From Burkholderia lata (GTDB taxonomy: Bacteria > Pseudomonadota > Gammaproteobacteria > Burkholderiales > Burkholderiaceae), in assembly GCF_000012945.1 (NCBI RefSeq), contig NC_007510.1, forward strand, positions 1,984,001 to 2,048,000: a stretch of 64,000 nucleotides of DNA, given 5' to 3'. The notes below the pieces were generated by a model, which had not been told where the DNA came from, searched no databases, and saw only the letters and a program-made list of their open reading frames with translations. Every line of letters begins with the position of its first letter. The first letter of the stretch is position 1. The position numbers and the translations under genes are program-made. Below are positions 36,816-45,157 of the stretch, piece by piece.

Positions 36816-37805
36816 TCAGAATTCCAGCAGGAGCGATCCCCATGACAGCCCCACTCCGAAGCCGGTCAACAAAACCTTGCGTCCGGCGAGCGCTCGCTCT
36901 TGCATGATTCGACCAAGCGCGAGGGGAATGCTGGACGAAGTGGTGTTCCCTCCGTCCTGAAGGAGGACCGGCACCTCGGTGTTAACGCCGAACGGCAGGC
37001 GCTCGATCAATAGCTCAAGCATCGGGCGAGAAGCTTGGTGCAATACGACAATATCGACATCGCTCGGTTGCACACCGTTCGACGCAAGGCATTTCGTCAT
37101 GCTTTCCGGCACACGTTTGCTGAAATAGCTCGCCAGCTTTGCACCATTCATCCGGACCGAATGCGCGTCGGCCTCCGGAACGGGCGTATCGTCCAGCAAA
37201 TGGCTGGTGCGCCGCGCATCTCGCCACTGCGGTGTATGAAGCGCGCGCCACTCGCCTCCGTCGGTCCCGAAATCCCCGACACAGATTGCCCCGCCGCGAT
37301 CGCGTTCAAGCAGCGTGGCTGTCGCCGCGTCGCCGAAAATGGCGGCGGTCTTCGGTTGATCGAGTGTCAGGAGACGGGAATAAGGATCGTTCGTGACGAT
37401 CACCGCCCGATTCCAGTTCTGCGCTTCCAGCATTCCCCGACACAACGACAAAACATAGGGAAACGCAGAACACCCCAGCGATACATCGAATGCGGCCGGA
37501 TGGCCCTGATATGACAACATGCCGAGCAACTGCGCTGCACTGTGCGGCATACTGCGGCCCGGGTTCTGCGTGACATAAACGAGGAGATCGATATCGCCGT
37601 CGCCAAAACCGGTCTGCGCCTGCAACTTGGCAAAAGCATCTCTCGCCAGTGGAAGCTCGCACTGGTCACGCTCCAGTAAAAACCGGCGACGAATACCTGT
37701 CTTGGCCAGTACCTGTTCCTCGGTTAGCCCAACTCTGCTGCCGTAAGCCTGAGCCGTTAGCATCGTCTCCGGAAATGCCCAGGCGATTGACGATACGCCG
37801 ATCAT
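36816..37805 (-). CDS. Beta-ketoacyl-ACP synthase III (FabH-like)
   Basis: A 329-residue thiolase-fold enzyme. Cys112 in SLGCSAFPYVLS, His256 in VVLHQASRPM and Asn287 in DGGNTTSSSIPLAL form the Cys-His-Asn triad at positions matching FabH. The C-terminal GKVLLTGFGVGLSWGSLLLEF-like end (FGVGLSWG) is typical. KAS III enzymes start fatty-acid chains by condensing an acyl-CoA with malonyl-ACP; dedicated copies in gene clusters make short beta-keto acyl-ACPs or act as acyltransferases. The start overlaps the upstream ATP-grasp gene by 4 bases (ATGA); the longer open frame to 38264 is a shadow. With the ACP two genes upstream it probably supplies or transfers the acyl unit. Confidence 0.88.
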   Translation of the reverse strand: MIGVSSIAWAFPETMLTAQAYGSRVGLTEEQVLAKTGIRRRFLLERDQCELPLARDAFAKLQAQTGFGDGDIDLLVYVTQNPGRSMPHSAAQLLGMLSYQGHPAAFDVSLGCSAFPYVLSLCRGMLEAQNWNRAVIVTNDPYSRLLTLDQPKTAAIFGDAATATLLERDRGGAICVGDFGTDGGEWRALHTPQWRDARRTSHLLDDTPVPEADAHSVRMNGAKLASYFSKRVPESMTKCLASNGVQPSDVDIVVLHQASRPMLELLIERLPFGVNTEVPVLLQDGGNTTSSSIPLALGRIMQERALAGRKVLLTGFGVGLSWGSLLLEF

Positions 37806-39166
37806 GTCGACACCCCTTTTAGCGTATCGACGGCGGCAACCGTGGTCAGGCCGATATTGCCGTCGGTCGGCAACGCGAAAACGGCATCGTCGTCTGCCTG
37901 AGCACCTTGAATCCTGACAAGCCAGCCGTCCGGCTGATCTCCGAACACGAAAGGGCCAGCAGTCCCACTGCAATGCCTGAGTCCCAGGCTGCCGTCGTGA
38001 TCGCGAAACCAAAGAGGAAACTTGTCGGCGACGACAAATCGCTGCACGACCCAATCCTCTCCATCGTCCCGCTTCATCTTGGTGCGGGAAATGATGTCGT
38101 CCCAAATGGCATCGTCGGTCCGGCTGCCGATGAATACCTGCTTGCCTACGTGCGACGCGCAGCGCTTCAGGACCAGCGTGCCTTTTTGCGCTCTGACGAA
38201 CTTCTCCAGATCCACGATCTCGCCATCGACCGTCGTGACCTTCCTGTCCATCAAACGTGTCCATGGCACAAGTGCCTTGAGTCGACCGAGTTCCGGGTCG
38301 TCTTGCGACTGCTGGTCGAGGAACTCGCTCACCAGTGCCAGCGCGCCCTTGTCGTCGACGCCGATATCCAGCGGATCACCGAGCGTGATCGTCCGTGTCG
38401 AGCGGGCCGCGTTCAACGCCTGTGCCATGCCTGCAAGCAAGATCGGCTCGTGAAGGAAACAGGCGTCCCGATAGAAAATGCCATATTCCGTTTGACCGTC
38501 GGTGAGCCACTCCCCTTGCCGGAGCGCCTCCGGAAAAACCGTTCTCGCTGGAACGCCCAAACGAGCACTGATCCGAGCGGCCAGATGATCGGATTGGTCC
38601 AGATAGAATCGGCTGAAATCGGCGAGTGGCGTGATGCACACCGATTGCCGTGATGCCTTGGTCAACTGGTTTTGAATGAAACCCAGTTGACTCTCGAAAG
38701 GATTCTGCAATTCGTACGCGAGAAGACTGCCAAGACCTGAATCGAGGTAACCGTCCGTCAATACGCCGACCTCCTGAATCCCCCCCATTCCGGAATCCAT
38801 ATTGAACTCCAGGACCCGGAGCTTGCCCCCTGCCAGAATGCAGTCGGGACGCCCCATCAGCGGCTGCCTTTCCGCATCCCTGTATCGTTCCACGATCGAA
38901 CGGTCGTGCGCCCTGATTGGCGCACGGTCGTCGAGATGTGCAAGCGACACTGCTCGGGCAAGCTGCATGAGCACGCGCAAGTCGTGTGACGCCTGTTTCA
39001 GGAACGCGGCCTCCATCAACACGGGTGCAATCGGGATATCGCCGTACTCGTAGCAAAATCCGAATTCCGCGTAAGCAGCGAGGAGCGCATCGTGCCAGCC
39101 CAAATCCGTGTGCAGGCACTGTGCCTCATTCGCTTTCAGTTCGATGAGGGGGCTCGCGGAACTCAT
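37802..39166 (-). CDS. ATP-grasp-like ligase (second of two)
   Basis: A 454-residue protein distantly related to the one at 35401. It has LRVLEFNMDSGMGGIQEVG (about residues 115-133) in the place of the E-x-N motif, FVRAQKGTLVLKRCASHVGKQVFIG (Lys plus nucleotide loop) and DWVVQRFVVADKFPLWF near the end. I take it as a circularly permuted ATP-grasp enzyme. Two such ligases in one operon suggest two successive amide or ester bonds, or a heteromeric enzyme. The gene overlaps both neighbours by 4 bases. It is less clear than the first ligase because the glycine-rich loop is altered, and it could be a non-catalytic partner. Confidence 0.6.
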   Translation of the reverse strand: MSSASPLIELKANEAQCLHTDLGWHDALLAAYAEFGFCYEYGDIPIAPVLMEAAFLKQASHDLRVLMQLARAVSLAHLDDRAPIRAHDRSIVERYRDAERQPLMGRPDCILAGGKLRVLEFNMDSGMGGIQEVGVLTDGYLDSGLGSLLAYELQNPFESQLGFIQNQLTKASRQSVCITPLADFSRFYLDQSDHLAARISARLGVPARTVFPEALRQGEWLTDGQTEYGIFYRDACFLHEPILLAGMAQALNAARSTRTITLGDPLDIGVDDKGALALVSEFLDQQSQDDPELGRLKALVPWTRLMDRKVTTVDGEIVDLEKFVRAQKGTLVLKRCASHVGKQVFIGSRTDDAIWDDIISRTKMKRDDGEDWVVQRFVVADKFPLWFRDHDGSLGLRHCSGTAGPFVFGDQPDGWLVRIQGAQADDDAVFALPTDGNIGLTTVAAVDTLKGVST

Positions 39167-40386
39167 AGAAGGCCAATGCTCCGTCCCACTTCCGCGAAAG
39201 TGACAAGCGCGCTCGAGATATCCGATTCCGTCAGCGACGCGCTGGCGTTGACGCGGATGCGGGCGCGATTCATCGCAACCGCCGGGTAACAGATCGGATT
39301 AACGAAGACGCCGCGCTCATGCATGCCGCGCGCGAAATTGAAGGCGGTCGCCCGATCAGGCATCGCGAGCGGGATGATCGGCGTCTCGCTATGCATCACG
39401 TCGAAGCCGACTTCCCGCAATCCGTCGCGAATCTGCCGCTCGTTCCTGTGCAGCCGCACCTGGATGTCGGGTTCGCTTTCGAGTATTTCGACCGCCTTGA
39501 TCAAGCCACCGGCAACCGAAGGCGGAATGGACGCCGAGAAAATGTAGCCGTTGGAGCCGTAGCGAAGCAGTTCGCCGATTTCCTCGCTGGCACACGCAAA
39601 CCCGCCCACTCCCGGCAGTCCTTTGCTCAAACTGCCGATCAGGACGTCCACCTCCTTCTCGAGTCCGAAGTGCGCCAAGGTTCCTCGTCCGTTCGGCCCG
39701 CAGGACGCCGTCCCGTGGGCGTCGTCGACGATAACGAACGCGCGATATCTCTTTGCCAGCTCGACAATCTGCGGCAACGGCGCAAAGTCGCCGTCCATGC
39801 TGAATACGCCATCGGTAATGATGAACTTGCGATCCGAGAGCGGCGCGGATCGCAACAACCCTTCGAGCTGTGCAACGTCCTTGTGCGAATACTTCACCTG
39901 CTTCGCCCGCGACAGCCGAATACCGTCAGCGATCGATGCGTGATTGAGCTCGTCGCTGTAAATAACGTCCGTTTCGCCTGCCAGTGTCGAGATCACGGCG
40001 AGATTCGCTACATATGCGCTTGAGTACGTTACGCACGATTCGAAGCGCGTAAACGCCGCCAGCGCGTTTTCCAGATCGAGATGCAACGCGGTAGTTCCGT
40101 TCAGGATCCGCACCCCGCTGGTCGTCGCACCGTGACGATCCAGCGCCTCGCGTGCGGCATCAACGACTTCATGCCGGTCGTTCAGCCCCGAGTAGTTATA
40201 GGAGCCGAAATGAATCTGCGGCACATCCGGATGATCGCCATGCGAGAGCCGTGCAGTCACTGTCCTGCCCGGCACGCCGGAACACACCCGGCTCCAGACC
40301 TGCTTGTTGCCGCTTTGTGTCAACCATTCGTTCAGTTTATTGAGCGCCCGAACCCGGGTGGAGCCGTCAAAGATATTCAACGTCAT
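39163..40386 (-). CDS. PLP-dependent alpha-oxoamine synthase (BioF/Kbl family)
   Basis: A 407-residue fold-type I enzyme. GSYNYSGLND and GVRILNGTTALHLDLENALA are the substrate-binding segments of 8-amino-7-oxononanoate/2-amino-3-ketobutyrate synthases; DDAHG (221-225) holds the PLP-pyridine Asp, and GSLSKGLPGVGGF holds Lys255, the Schiff-base lysine. These enzymes condense an acyl-CoA or acyl-ACP with an amino acid with loss of CO2, giving an alpha-amino ketone. With an ACP gene overlapping by 4 bases, an acyl-ACP substrate is likely here. It is not biotin biosynthesis, as no other bio genes are near. Confidence 0.9.
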   Translation of the reverse strand: MTLNIFDGSTRVRALNKLNEWLTQSGNKQVWSRVCSGVPGRTVTARLSHGDHPDVPQIHFGSYNYSGLNDRHEVVDAAREALDRHGATTSGVRILNGTTALHLDLENALAAFTRFESCVTYSSAYVANLAVISTLAGETDVIYSDELNHASIADGIRLSRAKQVKYSHKDVAQLEGLLRSAPLSDRKFIITDGVFSMDGDFAPLPQIVELAKRYRAFVIVDDAHGTASCGPNGRGTLAHFGLEKEVDVLIGSLSKGLPGVGGFACASEEIGELLRYGSNGYIFSASIPPSVAGGLIKAVEILESEPDIQVRLHRNERQIRDGLREVGFDVMHSETPIIPLAMPDRATAFNFARGMHERGVFVNPICYPAVAMNRARIRVNASASLTESDISSALVTFAEVGRSIGLL

Positions 40387-40643
40387 TCGACTTCCCCGTT
40401 CGCGTTCGCCTCATTGGTAATGCGGTCAGCAATTCTTCCGATGCTTTTCAGCCGTCCCACCTGCTCCTCATCTATCTCGACGCCAAAGGTGTCTTCAATG
40501 AATATTGTCAACTCGAGAACAGTGAAAGAATCGATCGCCCCATCCGCAAAAATTTCCGCATCCGCATCGAACTCTCCGGCCTTGATTCCTCCATGCTTGA
40601 CCAGAAAATCCACGATCTTTTGCGCAATCTCATGCTGCTGCAT
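40383..40643 (-). CDS. Stand-alone acyl carrier protein
   Basis: An 86-residue acidic carrier protein. Ser39 in FADGAIDSFTVLELTIFIED is the phosphopantetheine site (D-S-F/L motif), followed by the acidic recognition helix (FGVEIDEEQVGRLKSIGRIADRI). It carries the growing or activated acyl group. It lies one base after the diiron gene stop and overlaps the alpha-oxoamine synthase start by 4 bases, so its product is made next to the enzyme that most likely uses it. A phosphopantetheinyl transferase is not encoded nearby and must come from the host. Confidence 0.92.
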   Translation of the reverse strand: MQQHEIAQKIVDFLVKHGGIKAGEFDADAEIFADGAIDSFTVLELTIFIEDTFGVEIDEEQVGRLKSIGRIADRITNEANANGEVE

Positions 40644-40644
40644 A

Positions 40645-41580
40645 TCAGATTTCCTTTCGGTTATAGTTGCCGATCAATGTCCGTATGGTGTTGGCGGTCT
40701 GCTGGTGAACCTCATCAAATGCCGCGCGCAGCACATCTGGATCCCGACCTGCATCCATCATCCCGCCAAGCAAATGTGCGGAATATCGGATATGAAATTT
40801 CTCGTCGTTGTAGATGGCAGAAAACGTGTCGTTAAGCCGACTCATCAAGGGATCATTGAACGCGGCTGTAATGTGCAAAACATGCTGAACGTAGAACATC
40901 GTCCGGACTTCAGCGGCATGAATAAAGCACATGAACCGATAAAGATCGCCACCCCATTTTTCATGCAGATCCATATAGTAAGGATCGATGTAGTCTGGCG
41001 GGCCGAGCATTTCATCAGGGGCATAGTGACCAAGATCCCTGAGCAGCTTCAAAAAAAGCATCCCGTGACGCTCTTCGTCTTCAGCATGGCTGATCAGGAT
41101 TTTCCGATGCTCCCCGCCCCGCTCCTCCGCAACCAGCCGCACCCAACGCCCTCCGTGATTTTCCGTGAACGCGTGCTCTGTCAGCTTATCTTTGAGCTCG
41201 ATGGAATCGATCATCATGACCGCATTGGCAGCCATCAGATCAACCTTCGCATACTGAGCACCGTCGCTGGCTTTCGCCAGAACCCGCCAGAAAACATCGG
41301 GGATCTTCATGCGCTTTTCGTCAGCCAGCGTACGCACCAATGCGACAGACGAGCCTTCGATACGGGGAGGCACGAACATTTCAATTCCCGGAATATGAGA
41401 TATTTCGATGCGACTGGAACGGATATCGAGAATCCGTAGTTCACAAAACTTGAAACCGGCGTTCTTTTCGATTCGTTCTACAAAAAATGGAACTCGATCA
41501 ATTTCTTGCTCATTACATCCAGCATCACAACATACCTGCACCCGAAACGATCGAATTCTTTCAAAAACCATTCGATCCAT
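40645..41580 (-). CDS. Ferritin-like diiron oxidase/oxygenase
   Basis: A 311-residue helical protein. Two Glu-x-x-His motifs, EERH (169-172) and EKFH (260-263), with further Glu residues in TEHAFTENH and IHAAEVRTM (Glu224), fit the diiron site of ferritin-like oxygenases such as AurF-type N-oxygenases or fatty-acyl oxidases. About 110 N-terminal residues have no recognised domain. As first gene of the operon and next to the ACP, it may act on an ACP-bound intermediate or on an amino group. The start ATG at 41580 has no strong ribosome site; an ATG three codons later is the alternative. Confidence 0.75.
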   Translation of the reverse strand: MDRMVFERIRSFRVQVCCDAGCNEQEIDRVPFFVERIEKNAGFKFCELRILDIRSSRIEISHIPGIEMFVPPRIEGSSVALVRTLADEKRMKIPDVFWRVLAKASDGAQYAKVDLMAANAVMMIDSIELKDKLTEHAFTENHGGRWVRLVAEERGGEHRKILISHAEDEERHGMLFLKLLRDLGHYAPDEMLGPPDYIDPYYMDLHEKWGGDLYRFMCFIHAAEVRTMFYVQHVLHITAAFNDPLMSRLNDTFSAIYNDEKFHIRYSAHLLGGMMDAGRDPDVLRAAFDEVHQQTANTIRTLIGNYNRKEI

Positions 41581-41974
41581 AAATCACAAAATAAATTACC
41601 TCTCCAGCCTTCCAAGAACAAGCTGTCAATCCTCCCAGTACGAACTCGTGAAAGCACTCAATTCGTGCGTGTAATTAATAAAAATTTCCCACACAACGAC
41701 GGAATCGCAATACGAACGAAAAGAAGCGGGACCCTGTCGAATGACAGATAGCTGGCCGCCCCATCGGGAGCGGCCGACAACGGAAAATGCGTCATGCGGT
41801 GAAAATGAAAGGGAGCGGATTACCCTGGCGAGTCGTTCGAGTTCACAGCGCCGAATCAAGCGTCACTGCAAACCGTCCTGTGCACCCGAAATGACACGGC
41901 CTCGTGGTGATTGACGGGGCCGCTGAGACCATTGGCAAGGAGTGCCGGGAGGCGACTTCCTTCTTCAACCCAAG
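41581..41974. promoter_or_regulatory. Promoter region of the biosynthetic operon
   Basis: There is no supported gene here. The part next to the operon (41581-41720) is AT-rich for this genome. At 41734-41747 there is a dyad CTGTC-GAAT-GACAG, 154 bases upstream of the first gene. It resembles quorum-sensing boxes, but its spacing is two bases short of the usual lux-box spacing. The GC-rich RND gene ends at 41975, so this gap also marks a sharp change in base composition. Confidence 0.4.
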
Positions 41975-44900
41975 TCACTCCCCCACCGCCTCCGCCTGCC
42001 GATCCTCCCGCTTCGCCACCGCCACACGCCGTCCCCGTCGCCCAACCGACGCCACGACCCGAAACGCCACCGGCGCGAACACGAGCCCGAACACCGTCGC
42101 CGCCAGCACGCCTCCGAACGCGCCCGTGCCGATCGACCGCCGGCTTTCCGCCCCCGCGCCCGTTGCCAGCACGAGCGGCACGACGCCCAGCAAGAACGCC
42201 ATCGACGTCATCACGATCGGCCGGAATCGCGCCGCGGCCGCATCGACCACGGCCTGCCGCAACGGCACGCCGTGCCCGGCCAGGTCACGTGCATACTGCA
42301 CGATCAGGATCGCGTTCTTCGCCGCCAGCCCGACCACGGTAATCATCCCGACCTTGAAGTACACGTCGTTCGGCATGCCGCGCGCAAGCGCTGCGGCGAT
42401 CGCGCCGATCATGCCGAGCGGCACGATCGTCAGCACGGACAGCGGAATCGTCCAGCTTTCGTACAGCGCGGCCAGCGCCATGAAGACCGCGAGCACCGAC
42501 AACCCGACGAGCAGCGGCGTCTGCCGCGCGGCGACCTGCTCCTCGCGCGCCGCATCGACCCAGTCGAAGCCGATCCCGGCCGGCAGCGCACCGGCAAGCC
42601 GCTCCATCTCCGCCATCGCCGCGCCCGAACTCGTGCCGGTCGCCGCCCGGCCGCTGATGTCGAGCGACGGATAGCCGTTGTACCGGTTCAGCATCACCGG
42701 CCCGATCGTCCAGTGCGGCGCGGCAATGGCCGACAGCGGCACCATGTCGCCGGTACGGTTCGGTACGGTCAGCGCCATCAGTTGCGTATCGGTCGCGCGT
42801 GCGACCGGATCGGCCTCGATGATCACCCGCCGCATCCGGCCCGACGCCGGGAAGTCGTTGATGTAGTTCGAGCCGAACGTGCCGCCCAGGAGCCCCGCAA
42901 TCCGCTCGAACGGTACGCCGAGCGCATACGCCTTCGCACGATCGACATCAAGCTCGATACGCGGCGCGTCCGGCAGGTCCTCGAAATGCACGGCGGACAG
43001 CAACGGATCCGCCTTCGCGCGTTCGGCAAGCTGCTCGCGGGCCGCTTTCAGCGCGTCGAGCCCGACCCCGCCGCGATCCTCGAGCCGGAACGTGAAGCCG
43101 TCCGAATGTCCGATGCCGCGCACCGAAGGCGGCAGCGCCGCCTCGACGTCGCCGTCGAGGATCGCGCCGAACCGCCCGTTGAGCCGGTCGCGCAACGCCA
43201 TCGCGTCGACGTCGCGCTTCGCCCAGTCCTTCAATTCCACGAACGCCATCCCGACGTTCTGCCCGCTGCCGACGAAACTCCAGCCGATCACGCTCGTCAC
43301 GTTCGCAATCGCCGGCTCCCCGTGCAGGATCGCCTCCACACGCTCGACGACCGCGAGCGTACGCGCCTGCGTGGCGCCGGCCGGCAACTGGATCATCACC
43401 TGCAGTTGCCCCTGATCTTCGGTCGGCAGGAAGCCGCCCGGCATCATCCAGTACAGCAGCCCGCATCCGATCACGAGCGCGACATAGACGGCCACGACCA
43501 TGCCGGTGCGGCGCACGGCAAACACGGCGACGCGACGATAACCGGTTTCGGCGCGCGCGAAGGCCGCGCCGAACCGGTCGGCCAGACGCGCGCCGATGCC
43601 GCGTCGCCGCGCACGGCCGGTGCCGCCATCGTGTCGCGCGACCGGCTTCAGCAGGTTCGCACACAGCGCGGGCGTGAGCGACAGCGCCATGAACGACGAC
43701 ACCAGCATCGACGCGATCATCGCCACCGCGAACTGCCGGTAGATGCCGCCGACGCTGCCCGGGAAAAACGCCATCGGCACGAACACGGCGGTCAGCACCG
43801 CGGTCACGCCGACGATCGCCCCGCCGATCCGCTTCATCGCCCGGCGCGTGGCATCGCGCGGCGACACGCCCTCCTCCATCACGCGGTGCACGCTCTCGAC
43901 GACGACGATCGCATCGTCGACCAGGATGCCGATCGCCAGCACGAGGCCGAACATCGTGAACACGTTGATCGACAGCCCGAACGCCCACATCGCGACGAAC
44001 GCGCCCATCAGCGTGACCGGGATCACGACGGTCGGCACCAGCGTGTAGCGCAGGTCGCGCAGGAACAGCCACATCACGCAGAACACCAGCACGACGGCCT
44101 CGACGAGCGTCAGCACGACTTCGTGGATCGCGATCTTGACGAAGTGCGCACCGTCGAACGGAATCTCGACCGCGACGCCCGGCGGCAATGTACGCGACAG
44201 CTCGGCGAGCCGTGCGCGGATTGCATTCGACGTTTCGAGCGCGTTGCCGCGCGGGCCGAGCTGGATGCCGACCGTCGCGGCCGGCCGGCCGTTCAGCCGC
44301 GAATAGAACGAATAGTCGTCACGGCCGATCTCGACGCGCGCGACATCCGCGACGCGCACCACCGAGCCGTCCTGTTTCGACTTCAGCACGATCCGGCCGA
44401 ACTCCTCGGGCGACGTAAGCTGCCCCTTGACCACGACCGTCGCGGTGAGCTGCTGGCCGCGCACGAACGGCGCGTCGCCGATCGCGCCGGCCGTGACCGT
44501 CGCGTTCTGCGCGCTGATTGCCGCGATCACGTCGTCGGCGCCGAGATCGTATTCGCGCAACTTGGCTGGATCGAGCCAGACCCGCAGCGCCTCGTCGGCA
44601 TCCCACAGCTCGGCGGCGCCTACCCCCGGCGCACGCTTCAGCTCGCGCAGCACGTAGCGGTTCAGGTAATCGCCGAGCTGCGCGGAATCGCGCGCGCCGT
44701 CGGTCGACGTCAGCGTGACGAGCATCAGGAACGTGTTCGCCGCCTTGAACACGCCGATCCCCTGCTGGACGACCTGCTGCGGCAGCCGCGGCTCGACCTG
44801 CTTCAAGCGGTTGTTGACGTCGACGAGCGCGATGTCCGGATCGGTGCTCGGCGAAAACGTCACGTCGATCTCGAGGTTGCCGTGGCCGTCGCTGCTCGTC

Positions 44901-45142
44901 TCGTAGTAGAGCAGCCCGTCGGCGCCGTCGAGGCTTTCCTCGATGATGCTGCCGACGTCGGCATCGACCGTCTCGGTCGACGCGCCCGGATAGGACGCGG
45001 TGATCACGACCCGCGGCGGCGCCAGGCGCGGGTACTGCGCGATCGGCAACTGCGGAATGGCCAGCACGCCCGCGACGACGATCGCGAGCGCGACGATCCA
45101 CGCAAAGACGGGACGGTCGATGAAGAATGACGGCATCGGCAA
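41975..45142 (-). CDS. RND-family efflux permease (HAE1/AcrB type)
   Basis: A 1055-residue inner-membrane pump. The start MPMPSFFIDRPVFAWIVALA is the typical cytoplasmic lip and TM1; TM4 has LAIGILVDDAIVVVE with the two proton-relay Asp residues, and VGLAAKNAILIVQYA in TM10 holds the relay Lys. Periplasmic porter and docking domains are complete, so the transporter belongs to the hydrophobic/amphiphilic drug group. Unusually, no membrane fusion protein or outer-membrane factor is adjacent; the gene follows the TldE-like gene by 15 bases in the same direction and looks like the last gene of the peptide-import operon. A plus-strand frame of 1062 codons across it is a shadow. Confidence 0.92.
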   Translation of the reverse strand: MPMPSFFIDRPVFAWIVALAIVVAGVLAIPQLPIAQYPRLAPPRVVITASYPGASTETVDADVGSIIEESLDGADGLLYYETSSDGHGNLEIDVTFSPSTDPDIALVDVNNRLKQVEPRLPQQVVQQGIGVFKAANTFLMLVTLTSTDGARDSAQLGDYLNRYVLRELKRAPGVGAAELWDADEALRVWLDPAKLREYDLGADDVIAAISAQNATVTAGAIGDAPFVRGQQLTATVVVKGQLTSPEEFGRIVLKSKQDGSVVRVADVARVEIGRDDYSFYSRLNGRPAATVGIQLGPRGNALETSNAIRARLAELSRTLPPGVAVEIPFDGAHFVKIAIHEVVLTLVEAVVLVFCVMWLFLRDLRYTLVPTVVIPVTLMGAFVAMWAFGLSINVFTMFGLVLAIGILVDDAIVVVESVHRVMEEGVSPRDATRRAMKRIGGAIVGVTAVLTAVFVPMAFFPGSVGGIYRQFAVAMIASMLVSSFMALSLTPALCANLLKPVARHDGGTGRARRRGIGARLADRFGAAFARAETGYRRVAVFAVRRTGMVVAVYVALVIGCGLLYWMMPGGFLPTEDQGQLQVMIQLPAGATQARTLAVVERVEAILHGEPAIANVTSVIGWSFVGSGQNVGMAFVELKDWAKRDVDAMALRDRLNGRFGAILDGDVEAALPPSVRGIGHSDGFTFRLEDRGGVGLDALKAAREQLAERAKADPLLSAVHFEDLPDAPRIELDVDRAKAYALGVPFERIAGLLGGTFGSNYINDFPASGRMRRVIIEADPVARATDTQLMALTVPNRTGDMVPLSAIAAPHWTIGPVMLNRYNGYPSLDISGRAATGTSSGAAMAEMERLAGALPAGIGFDWVDAAREEQVAARQTPLLVGLSVLAVFMALAALYESWTIPLSVLTIVPLGMIGAIAAALARGMPNDVYFKVGMITVVGLAAKNAILIVQYARDLAGHGVPLRQAVVDAAAARFRPIVMTSMAFLLGVVPLVLATGAGAESRRSIGTGAFGGVLAATVFGLVFAPVAFRVVASVGRRGRRVAVAKREDRQAEAVGE

Positions 45143-45157
45143 GAGTGGGCGAACGCG

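Noticed and set aside
41734..41747. Lux/cep-box before the biosynthetic operon
   Set aside because: The dyad CTGTC-GAAT-GACAG is two bases shorter than the usual lux-box spacing, and no LuxI/LuxR gene is present; kept only as a note in the promoter entry.
41942..45130. Plus-strand frame of 1062 codons opposite the RND gene
   Set aside because: Arg/His/Asp-rich composition without domains; it is the antisense frame of a GC-rich gene whose own motifs are complete.
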